From NCBI RefSeq assembly GCF_012927745.1, contig NZ_JABBKX010000009.1, forward strand, positions 1-64,000: a DNA stretch of 64,000 bases, given 5' to 3'. The stretch comes from Neoroseomonas marina. GTDB taxonomy: Bacteria > Pseudomonadota > Alphaproteobacteria > Acetobacterales > Acetobacteraceae. A program made the position numbers and the translations under genes. The notes below the pieces were generated by a model that saw only the letters and a list, made by a program, of their open reading frames with translations, did not search any database and had not been told where the DNA came from. How positions within the stretch are numbered: the first letter of the stretch is position 1; each line of letters starts with the position of its first letter. Below, piece by piece: positions 1-7,557 of this stretch.

Positions 1-1
1 C

Positions 2-28
2 CGCCGCGTGGAGATCGTCCTCCGCTAA
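2..28 (+). CDS. C-terminal tail of an OmpA-like protein (5' part outside window)
   Basis: The first bases encode the last eight residues of a protein, RRVEIVLR, followed by TAA. This is nearly identical to the C-terminus of the next gene (RRVEIVIR), and the RRVEI ending is typical of OmpA-type peptidoglycan-binding domains. It is therefore most likely the end of a tandem paralogue whose body lies to the left of the window. Only this tail can be seen, so length and domain order are unknown. Confidence 0.7.
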   Translation, partial: RRVEIVLR

Positions 29-59
29 GCGGTCGCGACAGCGACTTCGCCTTCACGGG

Positions 60-84
60 AAGGGGCGCCGAAAGGCGCCCCTTT
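60..84 (+). terminator. Rho-independent terminator of the upstream OmpA-like gene
   Basis: A perfect 8-bp GC stem (GGGGCGCC at 62-69 and GGCGCCCC at 74-81) closes a GAAA tetraloop and is flanked by AA on the left and TTT on the right. It sits about 30 bp after the stop codon of the truncated upstream gene and separates it from the following OmpA-like gene, so the two are probably transcribed separately. Confidence 0.75.
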
Positions 85-149
85 CTGCGTTGCAGCATCA
101 TCGCGGCTCCGGCAGAATTCATTGACGTGTTTGGTGTAGACTTCCCTCG

Positions 150-1283
150 ATGACGACGGCTGCCTCCTCCCGCCGCCTCTCCCTTGCGATCGCGCTGTTC
201 GCCGCCTCAGCGGCGCCGCTCCCCGCAATGGCCCAGGCGGAGTTCGTTTCCGGTCCCTATGTGGCCGGCGGCGCAGGCGTGAATCTCGTTCCCGACACCG
301 ACCTCAACCTCGATCGCTCGCTGTCCGGCGCGCTCGGGGCTGCGGGCTATGGACCCTCCGGCAGCGTCGGATTCGACATCGGATTCGGCGGCGTGCTGAG
401 CCTCGGCTGGGGCTTCGGCAATGGCCTGCGCGCCGAGATCGAAGGATCCTGGCGCACCAATTCGGTCGAGAGCGTTTCCGGCGTCGCGGGCTGGAGCAGC
501 CTGCACGCCTTCGGCGGCCGGCAGGACAGCTGGGGCGTGATGGGCAACGTCCTGCTCGACCTCGGAGTCGTCGGGCCGGTGGTGCCCTATGTCGGTCTCG
601 GGGCCGGCTACATCGTCACCGACTGGTCCGGCGTGCGCGGCGTCGGGCAGAACGGCGCCCTTCGGATGACCGTCAACGACAGCGACGGGCAGTTCGCCTA
701 CCAGGGCATCGCGGGGCTCGCCTTCCCGCTCGACTTCGCGCCGGGCCTGACGCTGACGGCCGAGTACCGCTTCCTCGGCACGCTCCAGCCGCGGCTCCAG
801 GCGCGGTTCGACAATCCGGCGACGGGCGCGACCGTGGCTCGCGGCACCATCGAGCCGGACAACTACAACCACTCGCTGCTGCTCGGCCTGCGCTACGCGT
901 TCTCGCGCCCCGCGCCGCCTGCTCCGGCGGCGCCCGCGGCGGCACCTGCGACGACGCGCAGCTTCCTCGTCTTCTTCGACTGGAACCGGGCCGACCTGAA
1001 CGAACGTGCCCGGCAGATCGTGGGCGAGGCCGCGCAGCAGGCCCGCGCCCAGCGGAGCACGCGCATCGAGGTGGCGGGTCATGCCGACCGCTCCGGCACG
1101 GTGCAGTACAACCAGGTTCTCTCGCGCCGGCGCGCGGAAACGGTGGCGGCGGAACTGGTGCGCCTCGGCGTTGCGCGGGAGGAAATCACCGTCACCGCTT
1201 TCGGCGAGAGCCAGCCGCTCGTCGCGACCGCCGACGACGTCCGCGAGCCGCAGAACCGCCGCGTCGAGATCGTCATCCGCTGA
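150..1283 (+). CDS. OmpA-family outer membrane protein (beta-barrel plus peptidoglycan-binding domain)
   Basis: A 377-residue envelope protein. Residues 1-29 form a signal peptide ending in AMAQA. Residues 30 to about 250 are glycine- and aromatic-rich with alternating polarity, as in eight-stranded OmpA/OmpW-like barrels. A Pro/Ala linker (about 252-265) leads to an OmpA_C domain with the landmarks FFDWNRADL, IEVAGHADRSG and NRRVEIVIR. The barrel should sit in the outer membrane while the C-terminal domain grips peptidoglycan. No clear Shine-Dalgarno sequence precedes the ATG, but the signal peptide supports this start. It appears to be a tandem copy of the gene ending at position 28. Confidence 0.88.
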   Translation: MTTAASSRRLSLAIALFAASAAPLPAMAQAEFVSGPYVAGGAGVNLVPDTDLNLDRSLSGALGAAGYGPSGSVGFDIGFGGVLSLGWGFGNGLRAEIEGSWRTNSVESVSGVAGWSSLHAFGGRQDSWGVMGNVLLDLGVVGPVVPYVGLGAGYIVTDWSGVRGVGQNGALRMTVNDSDGQFAYQGIAGLAFPLDFAPGLTLTAEYRFLGTLQPRLQARFDNPATGATVARGTIEPDNYNHSLLLGLRYAFSRPAPPAPAAPAAAPATTRSFLVFFDWNRADLNERARQIVGEAAQQARAQRSTRIEVAGHADRSGTVQYNQVLSRRRAETVAAELVRLGVAREEITVTAFGESQPLVATADDVREPQNRRVEIVIR

Positions 1284-1307
1284 GGCGGATCCCGTCCTGA
1301 AATGCAG

Positions 1308-1340
1308 AAGGGGCGGCCCCGCGGGACCGCCCCTTCGTCT
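1308..1340. terminator. Probable bidirectional terminator between convergent genes
   Basis: A 9-bp stem (AAGGGGCGG at 1308-1316 and CCGCCCCTT at 1327-1335), extended inward by CCC/GGG with one bulged A, lies between two convergent genes. The outer AA/TT pairs give a short A/T tract on either strand. The position fits termination of both transcripts, although the T-run is short. Confidence 0.6.
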
Positions 1341-1361
1341 TATCCACGCCCGATCGGACGA

Positions 1362-1850
1362 TCAGCGGCGCGAGGCGCGCGCCGGGCGGGCCGGCGTCGA
1401 GCCGCACTCGCCAGGGGTATAGGACTGCGGGATGTTGCGCTCGACCGCGAGCTTCGCGAGGTCGGAAGCCGGCGTCGCGAGGGCCTGGCTGAACAACGAG
1501 GTCGCATCCGTGCAGAAGAACGAGCCGGCGCGGATCGCATCCTCGGAATGCTCGTTCGCCAGCGTCGTGTTGAACGAATCCTGGCGCGTGCGGCCCTGCC
1601 CGCCATAGGTGCGGGAGAAGTGCACCGCGGCGGCACGGTTCGCATTGGCCAGGTCGCCGCCGAAGCGGCGCATGAACTGGTTGTACGGCTCGGCCTGACG
1701 GCACTGCAGGGCGCTGACCATCAGGTAGGTCTGCAGGGCGCGGACATCGAGCGCGGAGCGCTCCTCCGGCCGCAGGCAGCCATCCGCCAGGGCGGGCCCG
1801 GCGATCGCGATGCCGCAGATCGCGGCGATGAAGGTACGGGTCTTGGTCAT
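1362..1850 (-). CDS. Small secreted hypothetical protein with four cysteines
   Basis: I do not recognise this family. The 162-residue product starts with a good signal peptide (MTKTRTFIAAICG to PALA, about residues 1-21). The frame is open upstream, but that extension would bury the signal peptide, so the ATG at 1850 was chosen. The mature part holds four cysteines (DGCLRP, ALQCRQ, FFCTD, GECGS), enough for two disulfides in the periplasm, and is largely helical with motifs such as YNQFMRRFG and TTLANEHSE. The tail is Arg/Ala-rich. It is a single gene converging on the OmpA-like gene. Confidence 0.75.
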   Translation of the reverse strand: MTKTRTFIAAICGIAIAGPALADGCLRPEERSALDVRALQTYLMVSALQCRQAEPYNQFMRRFGGDLANANRAAAVHFSRTYGGQGRTRQDSFNTTLANEHSEDAIRAGSFFCTDATSLFSQALATPASDLAKLAVERNIPQSYTPGECGSTPARPARASRR

Positions 1851-2034
1851 GGGCGCCGGGCGCTCCCTGTCACGATGGAACGGGCCCGGCGTACCGCCCG
1901 ATTCCACGGGCGCCACGACAGGGCTCCTGATCGCGCTCATTACCGTGCGAGCGCGCTCTGGGGAATCGGAAATTTGTTTCAATCGTCAGCGGAACCAAGT
2001 GGTTGCGTGCCGCCGTGAAGACGGCGCCGCAAGG

Positions 2035-2637
2035 TCATGCTGCGCGGCGCTCCATGACGCGCTTGCGGCACCGCCCGAAGCGCGCGAGCCCCGCCAGGCG
2101 GCGGTCGAGGAAGTCGAGCGCCGGGCCGATGTCTTCCGAGCCGTCGCGCAGCCAGAAGGCCAGGGTCGCGCCGTAGATCGCCGCGAGGCTGGCCCGGCGG
2201 GTGTACCAGGAGAAGTCGGCCGACCGGTCCCCGGCCGCGTGCCAGATGGCGCTGGCGCTCCGGGCCGCCGTGCGCAGGCCGAGCGGCGCGTTCCACGGCA
2301 GCGCGAGCATCGCCATGGCCTGGCGCAGCGCGTCCTTGTGGGGCGCCGCCAGCCGCAGCCGCGCCGCGACCAGGGCGCGGATCCGATCCGGCGTGCGCAG
2401 CCCCGCGAGGTCGCCTACGGCGACCGCCATCTGCCGGTCGGTCAGGTCCAGCCAGGCGTCGATCGCGGAGGTGGCGCCGCGTGGGAAGAGGAACTCGGCG
2501 TCTTCCTGCGCCATCCCCGCATCGGCGAGGCCTGCCGCGATCGCCCGGAGCGACCAGCCCATCTCGGGCACCAGCGGCAGGATCGTCCGCAACGCGGCGT
2601 CGCGGGCCGGGCGGTCGGCTTCGGTCAGGGTCATCAT
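2035..2637 (-). CDS. coq9: COQ9 family ubiquinone biosynthesis protein
   Basis: The 200-residue product matches the bacterial COQ9 family: a TetR-like helical N-terminus (GWSLRAIAAGLADAGM) followed by the COQ9 domain with AIDAWLDLTDRQM, RIRALVAARL, LPWNAPLGLR and SADFSWYTRRASLAAIY. COQ9 binds lipid and isoprenoid intermediates and supports the hydroxylation steps of ubiquinone synthesis. The start overlaps the def stop as ATGA. An AGGAGG just upstream, inside the def coding sequence, can serve either of two adjacent ATG codons (2637 or 2634), so translation is likely coupled to def. Confidence 0.88.
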   Translation of the reverse strand: MMTLTEADRPARDAALRTILPLVPEMGWSLRAIAAGLADAGMAQEDAEFLFPRGATSAIDAWLDLTDRQMAVAVGDLAGLRTPDRIRALVAARLRLAAPHKDALRQAMAMLALPWNAPLGLRTAARSASAIWHAAGDRSADFSWYTRRASLAAIYGATLAFWLRDGSEDIGPALDFLDRRLAGLARFGRCRKRVMERRAA

Positions 2638-3149
2638 GTCTCCTCCTTCGCCGTGCGGGCCTGGGCGCGGGCGAGTTCCTCGACGAAGCCGAACTGCCCG
2701 AGATCCTCCATCCGCATGGGGTAGAGCACGCCGTCGAGGTGGTCGGTCTCGTGCTGCATGACCCTGGCGACGATGCCGGCGGCCTCGCCTGCGATCTCAC
2801 GGCCATCCATGTCGATGCCGCTGAAGCGCAGGCGGGAGGCTCGCCGCACCGCCCCGCGCAGACCGGGTATGGACAGGCAGCCTTCCCAGGCAAGGTCGGT
2901 CTCCTCCCCCACCTGCTCGAGCTCGGGGTTGATCAGGGCGGAGACGCCCCCTGCCCCGGTCCGCCAGACGAACAGGCGCAGCGGCACATGGACCTGCGGG
3001 GCGGCAAGGCCGATGCCCCCGGCATCCTCCATCGTTTCGGCCATGTCGGCGATCAGGCGCCGGATCTCGGGCGCGGTCGGGTCCGCGACCTCCTCCGCGC
3101 GGCCAAGGAGGACGGGGTGGCCCATGCGGGCGATCTTGAGGAGGGCCAT
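2634..3149 (-). CDS. def: Peptide deformylase
   Basis: Removes the N-formyl group from nascent proteins in the cytoplasm using a bound metal ion. All three family motifs are present in the 171-residue product: GIGLAAPQV (residues 45-53), EGCLSIP (89-95, metal-binding Cys) and QHETDHLDG (132-140, two metal-binding His and the catalytic Glu). The ATG at 3149 gives the standard MALLKIARMG start and is preceded by GGAG; the open frame upstream to 3188 is not expected to be translated. It forms a two-gene operon with coq9, not with fmt as is common elsewhere. Confidence 0.95.
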   Translation of the reverse strand: MALLKIARMGHPVLLGRAEEVADPTAPEIRRLIADMAETMEDAGGIGLAAPQVHVPLRLFVWRTGAGGVSALINPELEQVGEETDLAWEGCLSIPGLRGAVRRASRLRFSGIDMDGREIAGEAAGIVARVMQHETDHLDGVLYPMRMEDLGQFGFVEELARAQARTAKEET

Positions 3150-3327
3150 GACGCTCCGAGGGGCGAAAAACGGTTGCGCAGCACACATATAGGGGCCTCG
3201 GGTCGCATGCGAGGGCTTCCGGCGCGTTACGAATCCATGCTAAACGCTGCCGCGAAGCGGACCGGGTGACCGGTCGCGCCCGTTTTCGTGCTTTCTGAAA
3301 CCCAGTTCGCGCAGGAGGTTGCGCCGC

Positions 3328-3531
3328 GTGCAAGTCGTCGTTCGTGATAACAATATCGACCAGGCGCTGAAGGCGCTGAAGAAGAAGCTGCAGCGGGAAG
3401 GTGTGTTCCGCGAGATGAAGCTTCGCCGGCACTACGAGAAGCCGTCCGAGCGCCGCGCGCGCGAGGCTGCCGAGGCCGTCCGTCGCGCCCGCAAGGTCGA
3501 GCGCAAGCGCCTGGAGCGCGAGGGCTTCTGA
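3328..3531 (+). CDS. rpsU: 30S ribosomal protein S21
   Basis: A 67-residue highly basic protein of the bS21 family, which sits on the small subunit near the anti-Shine-Dalgarno region. The sequence begins [14 protein letters not shown], the conserved S21 N-terminus, if the GTG at 3328 is the start. An AGGAGG at 3313-3318 lies 9 bases before this GTG. A TTG nine bases earlier is in frame but directly abuts the Shine-Dalgarno sequence and would add unconserved residues, so it was rejected. The Lys/Arg-rich C-terminal helix is complete. It is divergent from def. Confidence 0.95.
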   Translation: MQVVVRDNNIDQALKALKKKLQREGVFREMKLRRHYEKPSERRAREAAEAVRRARKVERKRLEREGF

Positions 3532-3541
3532 AGCCCTGACC

Positions 3542-3562
3542 GCCGCCCCGGTTCGGGGCGGC
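3542..3562 (+). terminator. Stem-loop downstream of rpsU
   Basis: GCCGCCCCG (3542-3550) and CGGGGCGGC (3554-3562) form a perfect 9-bp stem with a GTT loop, starting 11 bp after the rpsU stop codon. No T-run follows, so termination may be weak or need Rho; the stem may instead protect the transcript's 3' end. Confidence 0.5.
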
Positions 3563-3671
3563 CCCGAGGCACAAGCCGCGGCGTGGGGGAGGCCCCGCGG
3601 ACCGCGGTTTTTGCTGTTCCTGCCCTGGCACGGACTTTGCCTGCCCCTGGCCCGCAACCAGGAGCCCGCCC

Positions 3672-4352
3672 TTGCCCCGCACCGTCACCCTGCCCGCGCG
3701 CCCCGAGCCCATCACCGTCACCGTCGAGGAGACGGCGCTGGTGATCGTGGACATGCAGAACGCCTACCTCTCGAAGGGCGGCTACATCGACCTGGTGGGG
3801 TTCGACGTGTCCGGCGCCCCGCCGGTCATCGCGGAGACCGCCCGCATCGCCATGGCCTGCCGCGCCGTGGGCCTTCCTGTCATCTACCTGCAGAACGGCT
3901 TCTCGCCGGACCAGCGGGAGGCACCGCCTTCCGCCCCCGTCTGGCACAAGTCGAACGCGCTGAAGTTCATGCGCGCCAACGAGGCCTATGCCGGGCGATT
4001 GATCACCCAGGGCACCTGGGACCACGAGATCGTCCCGGAACTCGCCCCTCAGCCAGGCGACATCGTCGTACCGAAGGCGCGCTATTCGGGCTTCGCGGGC
4101 ACCACGCTCGAACAGGTGCTGTCGTCGCGGCGCATCCGCACCATGCTGGTCTGCGGCGTGGCATCGAATGTCTGCGTCGAGAGCACGATCCGCGATGCGT
4201 ACCATCGCGAATTCTTCCCCGTCATGCTGACGGACGCGACCATGGCGGCGGGGCCGGGCCAGCAGCAGGCCACGGAATTCAACGTCGAGCACTTTTTCGG
4301 GTGGCTGAGCAGCGGCGCCGAACTGAGGGGCGCGCTGATGGCGAACGCCTGA
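3672..4352 (+). CDS. rutB: RutB-like isochorismatase-family amidohydrolase (ureidoacrylate amidohydrolase)
   Basis: A 226-residue cysteine hydrolase. The family triad is visible as Asp27 (IVDMQNAY), Lys135 (VPKARYSGF) and Cys168 (ASNVCVEST). Long stretches such as GGYIDLVGFDVS, WHKSNALK, QPGDIV.PK.RYSGF and FFGW resemble RutB, which hydrolyses (peroxy)ureidoacrylate to release carbamate and ammonia in pyrimidine-ring breakdown. The TTG start is supported by AGGAG at 3660-3664. No other rut gene is nearby, so a related ureido or carbamoyl substrate is possible. Confidence 0.8.
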   Translation: MPRTVTLPARPEPITVTVEETALVIVDMQNAYLSKGGYIDLVGFDVSGAPPVIAETARIAMACRAVGLPVIYLQNGFSPDQREAPPSAPVWHKSNALKFMRANEAYAGRLITQGTWDHEIVPELAPQPGDIVVPKARYSGFAGTTLEQVLSSRRIRTMLVCGVASNVCVESTIRDAYHREFFPVMLTDATMAAGPGQQQATEFNVEHFFGWLSSGAELRGALMANA

Positions 4353-4354
4353 CA

Positions 4355-4382
4355 AAAAACATGGGGGAGGTGAACCTCCCCC
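4355..4382 (-). terminator. Rho-independent terminator of the pnt operon
   Basis: GGGGGAGG (4363-4370) pairs perfectly with CCTCCCCC (4375-4382) around a TGAA loop. Read on the minus strand, the stem is followed by ATGTTTTTTG, a proper U-tract, so this should end the leftward pntAA-pntAB-pntB transcript, about 100 bp past the pntB stop. Confidence 0.75.
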
Positions 4383-4392
4383 AGACCCTCTC

Positions 4393-4465
4393 CCTTCTTT
4401 GATCACTTGGTACCAAAGAAGGTTGAGGGGGGCCCGGTTCCGCGGGGAGAAGTTCCCTTCTCCCC
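4393..4465. repeat. Two further palindromes between rutB and pntB
   Basis: Two inverted repeats follow each other. The first is CCTTCTTTG (4393-4401) with CAAAGAAGG (4414-4422), a 9-bp stem with a 12-base loop that contains GGTACC. The second is GGGGAGAAG (4444-4452) with CTTCTCCCC (4457-4465), a 9-bp stem and TTCC loop. With the terminator at 4363-4382 they make three consecutive hairpins in about 100 bp, as in REP-like intergenic elements. I see no second copy inside the window. Confidence 0.6.
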
Positions 4466-4473
4466 GGCCTTCC

Positions 4474-5880
4474 TTACCGCTGCAGCGCCTGCACGATCTC
4501 CTGCGTCACCTTCTTGGCGTCGCCGAAGAGCATCATCGTGTTCGGGCGGTAGAACAGCTCGTTCTCCACGCCGGCATAGCCCGAGGACATGCCGCGTTTG
4601 ATGAAGAACACCGTCTTCGCGCGCTCCACGTCCAGGATCGGCATGCCGTAGATCGCGGACGACTTGTCCGTCTTGGCCGCCGGGTTGGTCACGTCGTTGG
4701 CGCCGATGACGAAGGCCACGTCGGCATCCGCGAACTCGGGGTTGATCTCCTCGAGCTCGAAGACCTCGTCGTAGGGCACGTTGGCCTCGGCCAGCAGCAC
4801 GTTCATGTGCCCGGGCATGCGGCCGGCGACGGGGTGGATCGCGTACTTGATCTCCGCCCCTTCCTTCTTGAGCAGGTCCGCCATCTCGCGCAGCACCTGC
4901 TGGGCCTGGGCCACGGCCATGCCGTAGCCCGGCACCACGATGATCTTCTGCGCGTTCTTCATCATGTAGGCGGCATCTTCCGGCGAACCCGCCTTCACCG
5001 GCGGACGGTCGCCAACATCGCCGCCACCCGCGGCCGCGCCGCCCTCGGACCCGAACCCGCCCAGCAGCACGTTGATGATGCTGCGGTTCATGCCCTTGCA
5101 CATGATGTAGGACAGGATGGCACCCGAGGCGCCGACCAGGGCGCCGGTGATGATCAGCAGCAGGTTGCCGATCGTGAAGCCGATGCCCGCCGCCGCCCAG
5201 CCCGAGTAGCTGTTCAGCATGGACACCACGACCGGCATGTCCGCCCCGCCGATCGGGATGATCAGCAGGAAGCCGAGCGCGAAGGACAGCAGCGCGATCA
5301 GCCAGAACAGCACGCCCGAACCGGTCGCCACGAAGACGATGATCAGCACCAGCAGCAGGATGCCGAGGCCGAGGTTCAGCCAATGCTGCCCGTTGAAGGT
5401 GATCGGCGCGCCGGACATCTTCCCCGCCAGCTTGGCGAAGGCGATGACCGAGCCCGAAAAGGTGATGGCACCGATCGCGATGCCGAGCGACATCTCGACC
5501 AGCGACTGGGTGTGGATGTGCCCGCGCGTGCCGATCCCGAAGGATTCCGGCGCGTAGAAGGCCGATGCCGCCACGAACACCGCTGCCAGGCCGACCAGCG
5601 AGTGGAAGGCCGCGACAAGCTGCGGCAGCGCCGTCATCTGGATGCGCTGCGCCACCACGGTGCCGACCGTGCCGCCGATCGCGAGGCCGGCCAGGATCAG
5701 CACGATGCCGCCGAAGCCCATGCCGTGATGGAACAGCGTCGCCACGATGGCGATGCCCATCCCGATCATGCCGAACATGTTGCCCCGGCGGCTCGTTTCG
5801 GGGTGGCTCAGGCCGCGCAGCGCCAGGATGAAGAGAACCGAGGCGACCAGGTAGGAGAGGGTCGAGAGCGTCGCACCCAT
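4474..5880 (-). CDS. pntB: NAD(P) transhydrogenase, beta subunit
   Basis: A 468-residue inner-membrane subunit of the proton-translocating transhydrogenase, which drives hydride transfer from NADH to NADP+ with the proton gradient. The N-terminal two thirds are a run of hydrophobic helices (domain II, about residues 1-270). The C-terminal part is the cytoplasmic NADP(H)-binding domain III, with VVPGYGMAVAQAQ, KYAIHPVAGRMPGHMNVLLAEA, VIGANDVTNPAA and GYAGVENELFY. A GGAG lies 8 bases before the ATG. It is the last gene of pntAA-pntAB-pntB, four bases after pntAB. Confidence 0.95.
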   Translation of the reverse strand: MGATLSTLSYLVASVLFILALRGLSHPETSRRGNMFGMIGMGIAIVATLFHHGMGFGGIVLILAGLAIGGTVGTVVAQRIQMTALPQLVAAFHSLVGLAAVFVAASAFYAPESFGIGTRGHIHTQSLVEMSLGIAIGAITFSGSVIAFAKLAGKMSGAPITFNGQHWLNLGLGILLLVLIIVFVATGSGVLFWLIALLSFALGFLLIIPIGGADMPVVVSMLNSYSGWAAAGIGFTIGNLLLIITGALVGASGAILSYIMCKGMNRSIINVLLGGFGSEGGAAAGGGDVGDRPPVKAGSPEDAAYMMKNAQKIIVVPGYGMAVAQAQQVLREMADLLKKEGAEIKYAIHPVAGRMPGHMNVLLAEANVPYDEVFELEEINPEFADADVAFVIGANDVTNPAAKTDKSSAIYGMPILDVERAKTVFFIKRGMSSGYAGVENELFYRPNTMMLFGDAKKVTQEIVQALQR

Positions 5881-5884
5881 CGGC

Positions 5885-6280
5885 TCAGCTCCCCTTCTTC
5901 TTGAACATGGCGAGCATCCGTCGCGTCACCATGAAGCCGCCGAAGATGTTCACGGCGGCGAGCGTCACGGCGATGAAGCCGAAGATCCGCGCCGCGACCC
6001 CATCCGCCGTGCCGGCCGCGAGGATCGCACCCACCACGATAACCGAGGAGATGGCGTTGGTGACGCCCATCAGCGGCGAGTGCAGCGCCGGGGTCACGTT
6101 CCACACCACGTGGTAGCCGACGAAGCAGGCCAGCAGGAAGATCGTCAGCAGGTAGAGGAACGGTTCGGCCGCCGCGGCGACCGGGGCGGCGGCCTCGGCC
6201 ATGCGGCGCGCCTGCTCGGCGAGTTCGAGCGCCCGATGCGCCGCGGCTGTCGCCTGGTTGGCGAGTTCGGTCGGATTCAT
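5885..6280 (-). CDS. pntAB: NAD(P) transhydrogenase, alpha subunit part 2 (membrane)
   Basis: A 131-residue membrane protein that equals the C-terminal domain II part of enterobacterial PntA. The first 40 residues are an Ala-rich amphipathic stretch; then come several hydrophobic helices with the conserved [13 protein letters not shown] and [16 protein letters not shown]. Alphaproteobacteria usually carry PntA split in two in this way. The small size makes it easy to miss, but its place between pntAA and pntB with 13-bp and 4-bp gaps leaves little doubt. Confidence 0.93.
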   Translation of the reverse strand: MNPTELANQATAAAHRALELAEQARRMAEAAAPVAAAAEPFLYLLTIFLLACFVGYHVVWNVTPALHSPLMGVTNAISSVIVVGAILAAGTADGVAARIFGFIAVTLAAVNIFGGFMVTRRMLAMFKKKGS

Positions 6281-6293
6281 CGTCCCTGCCCCC

Positions 6294-7427
6294 TTACGCC
6301 GCCGGCTTCATCAGCGGATGGACCACGGCGCCGCCGCGGGTGAGCGTCACGCCCTTCACGATCTCGTCCTCCTCCGGCAGCTTCGGCACCTTCGCTTCCT
6401 TGTCCCAGAAGGTGGACAGGAAGGTGAGGAGGTTGCGCGCATAGAGCGCCGAGGCCGCTGCCGGCAGGCGCCCGGGCCAGTTGGTGAAGCCCAGGATCTT
6501 CACCCCGTTTTCGGTCACCACCATCTCGCCCGGCTGCGTCAGGGCGCAGTTGCCGCCAGCGTCGGCCGCGATATCCACGATCACCGAACCCGGCTTCATG
6601 GTCGCGACCATGGCCGCGGTGACCAGCGTCGGCGCCTTGCGCCCCTGCACCAGCGCGGTGCAGACGACCACGTCCTGCTTCGCGATGTGGGCCGCCACGA
6701 CCTCGGCCTGCTTGGCGTAGAATTCGGCCGAGAGCTGCTTGGCGTAGCCGCCCGCGGTCTGGGCGGCCTTGCTCTCCTCGTCCTCGTAGCCGACGAAGGA
6801 GGCGCCGAGGGACTTGATCTCCTCCATCGCCGCCGGCCGGACGTCGGTCGCCGAGACCCGGCCGCCGAGGCGGCGCGCCGTCGCGATGGCCTGCAGCCCC
6901 GCCACGCCCGCGCCCATGATGAAGGCGTTGGCGGCGGGCACCGTGCCGGCCGCCGTCATCATCATCGGGAAGCCCTTGTCGTAGGCGCCCGCCCCCTCGA
7001 TCACCGCGCGGTAGCCCGCAAGGTTCGCCTGGGAGGACAGCACGTCCATCGACTGGGCGCGCGTGATGCGCGGCAGCAGTTCCATCGAACAGGCGTCGAT
7101 CCCTGCGCCGGCATAGCGCCCGGCAGCGTCGGCATCGGCGGCGAGGGTGCCGATCAGCAGCGCCCCCTTGCCGATGGCGCCGAACTCCTCGTCGGTCGGC
7201 GCCCGCACCTTGAGGACAATGCCGGCCCCGGCCAGCGCGTCGGCGGCCGAGGCGGCAATCGTCGCCCCGGCCTCCGCAAAGGCGGCGTCGGTCATGCCGG
7301 ACGCGAGGCCCGCCCCCTGCTCGACCGCCACCTCGAGCCCCATGCCGATGTATTTCTTGACCGTCTCGGGCGTTGCCGCGACGCGGGTTTCCCCGTTTCG
7401 CCGTTCCTTCAGAACCGCAAGCTTCAT
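6294..7427 (-). CDS. pntAA: NAD(P) transhydrogenase, alpha subunit part 1 (NAD-binding)
   Basis: The 377-residue soluble domain I of the transhydrogenase, related to alanine dehydrogenase. It begins [20 protein letters not shown] and shows the conserved [16 protein letters not shown] segment ([20 protein letters not shown]) and a Rossmann nucleotide site [19 protein letters not shown]. The mobile-loop region follows, then a C-terminal tail reaching toward the membrane subunits. The ATG at 7427 matches the family start; the open frame upstream adds 13 unconserved residues. It is the first gene of the operon, with a candidate promoter about 37-65 bp upstream. Confidence 0.94.
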   Translation of the reverse strand: MKLAVLKERRNGETRVAATPETVKKYIGMGLEVAVEQGAGLASGMTDAAFAEAGATIAASAADALAGAGIVLKVRAPTDEEFGAIGKGALLIGTLAADADAAGRYAGAGIDACSMELLPRITRAQSMDVLSSQANLAGYRAVIEGAGAYDKGFPMMMTAAGTVPAANAFIMGAGVAGLQAIATARRLGGRVSATDVRPAAMEEIKSLGASFVGYEDEESKAAQTAGGYAKQLSAEFYAKQAEVVAAHIAKQDVVVCTALVQGRKAPTLVTAAMVATMKPGSVIVDIAADAGGNCALTQPGEMVVTENGVKILGFTNWPGRLPAAASALYARNLLTFLSTFWDKEAKVPKLPEEDEIVKGVTLTRGGAVVHPLMKPAA

Positions 7428-7463
7428 GCGGGAGGTCTCCCTGGGCCCGAGTGGTTGATTTCG

Positions 7464-7492
7464 CACCTACAGGGGGCGCGGCGGGGTGTCCA
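7464..7492 (-). promoter_or_regulatory. Candidate sigma-70 promoter of the pnt operon
   Basis: On the minus strand TGGACA (7492-7487) is followed after 17 bases by TAGGTG (7469-7464), a reasonable -35/-10 pair, giving a leader of about 30 bases before pntAA. It lies in the only non-coding gap (7428-7557) between pntAA and the ABC1 gene. The assignment rests on spacing and partial consensus only. Confidence 0.35.
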
Positions 7493-7557
7493 GCATCCTT
7501 CCTGGAACGCGGAACGATCGGCCGCCACGCCCCGATTCAGAACGCGTCCGGGGCGAC

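Noticed and set aside
3319-3327. Upstream TTG start for rpsU
   Set aside because: The TTG touches the AGGAGG; the GTG at 3328 has correct spacing and gives the conserved MQVVVRDNN start.
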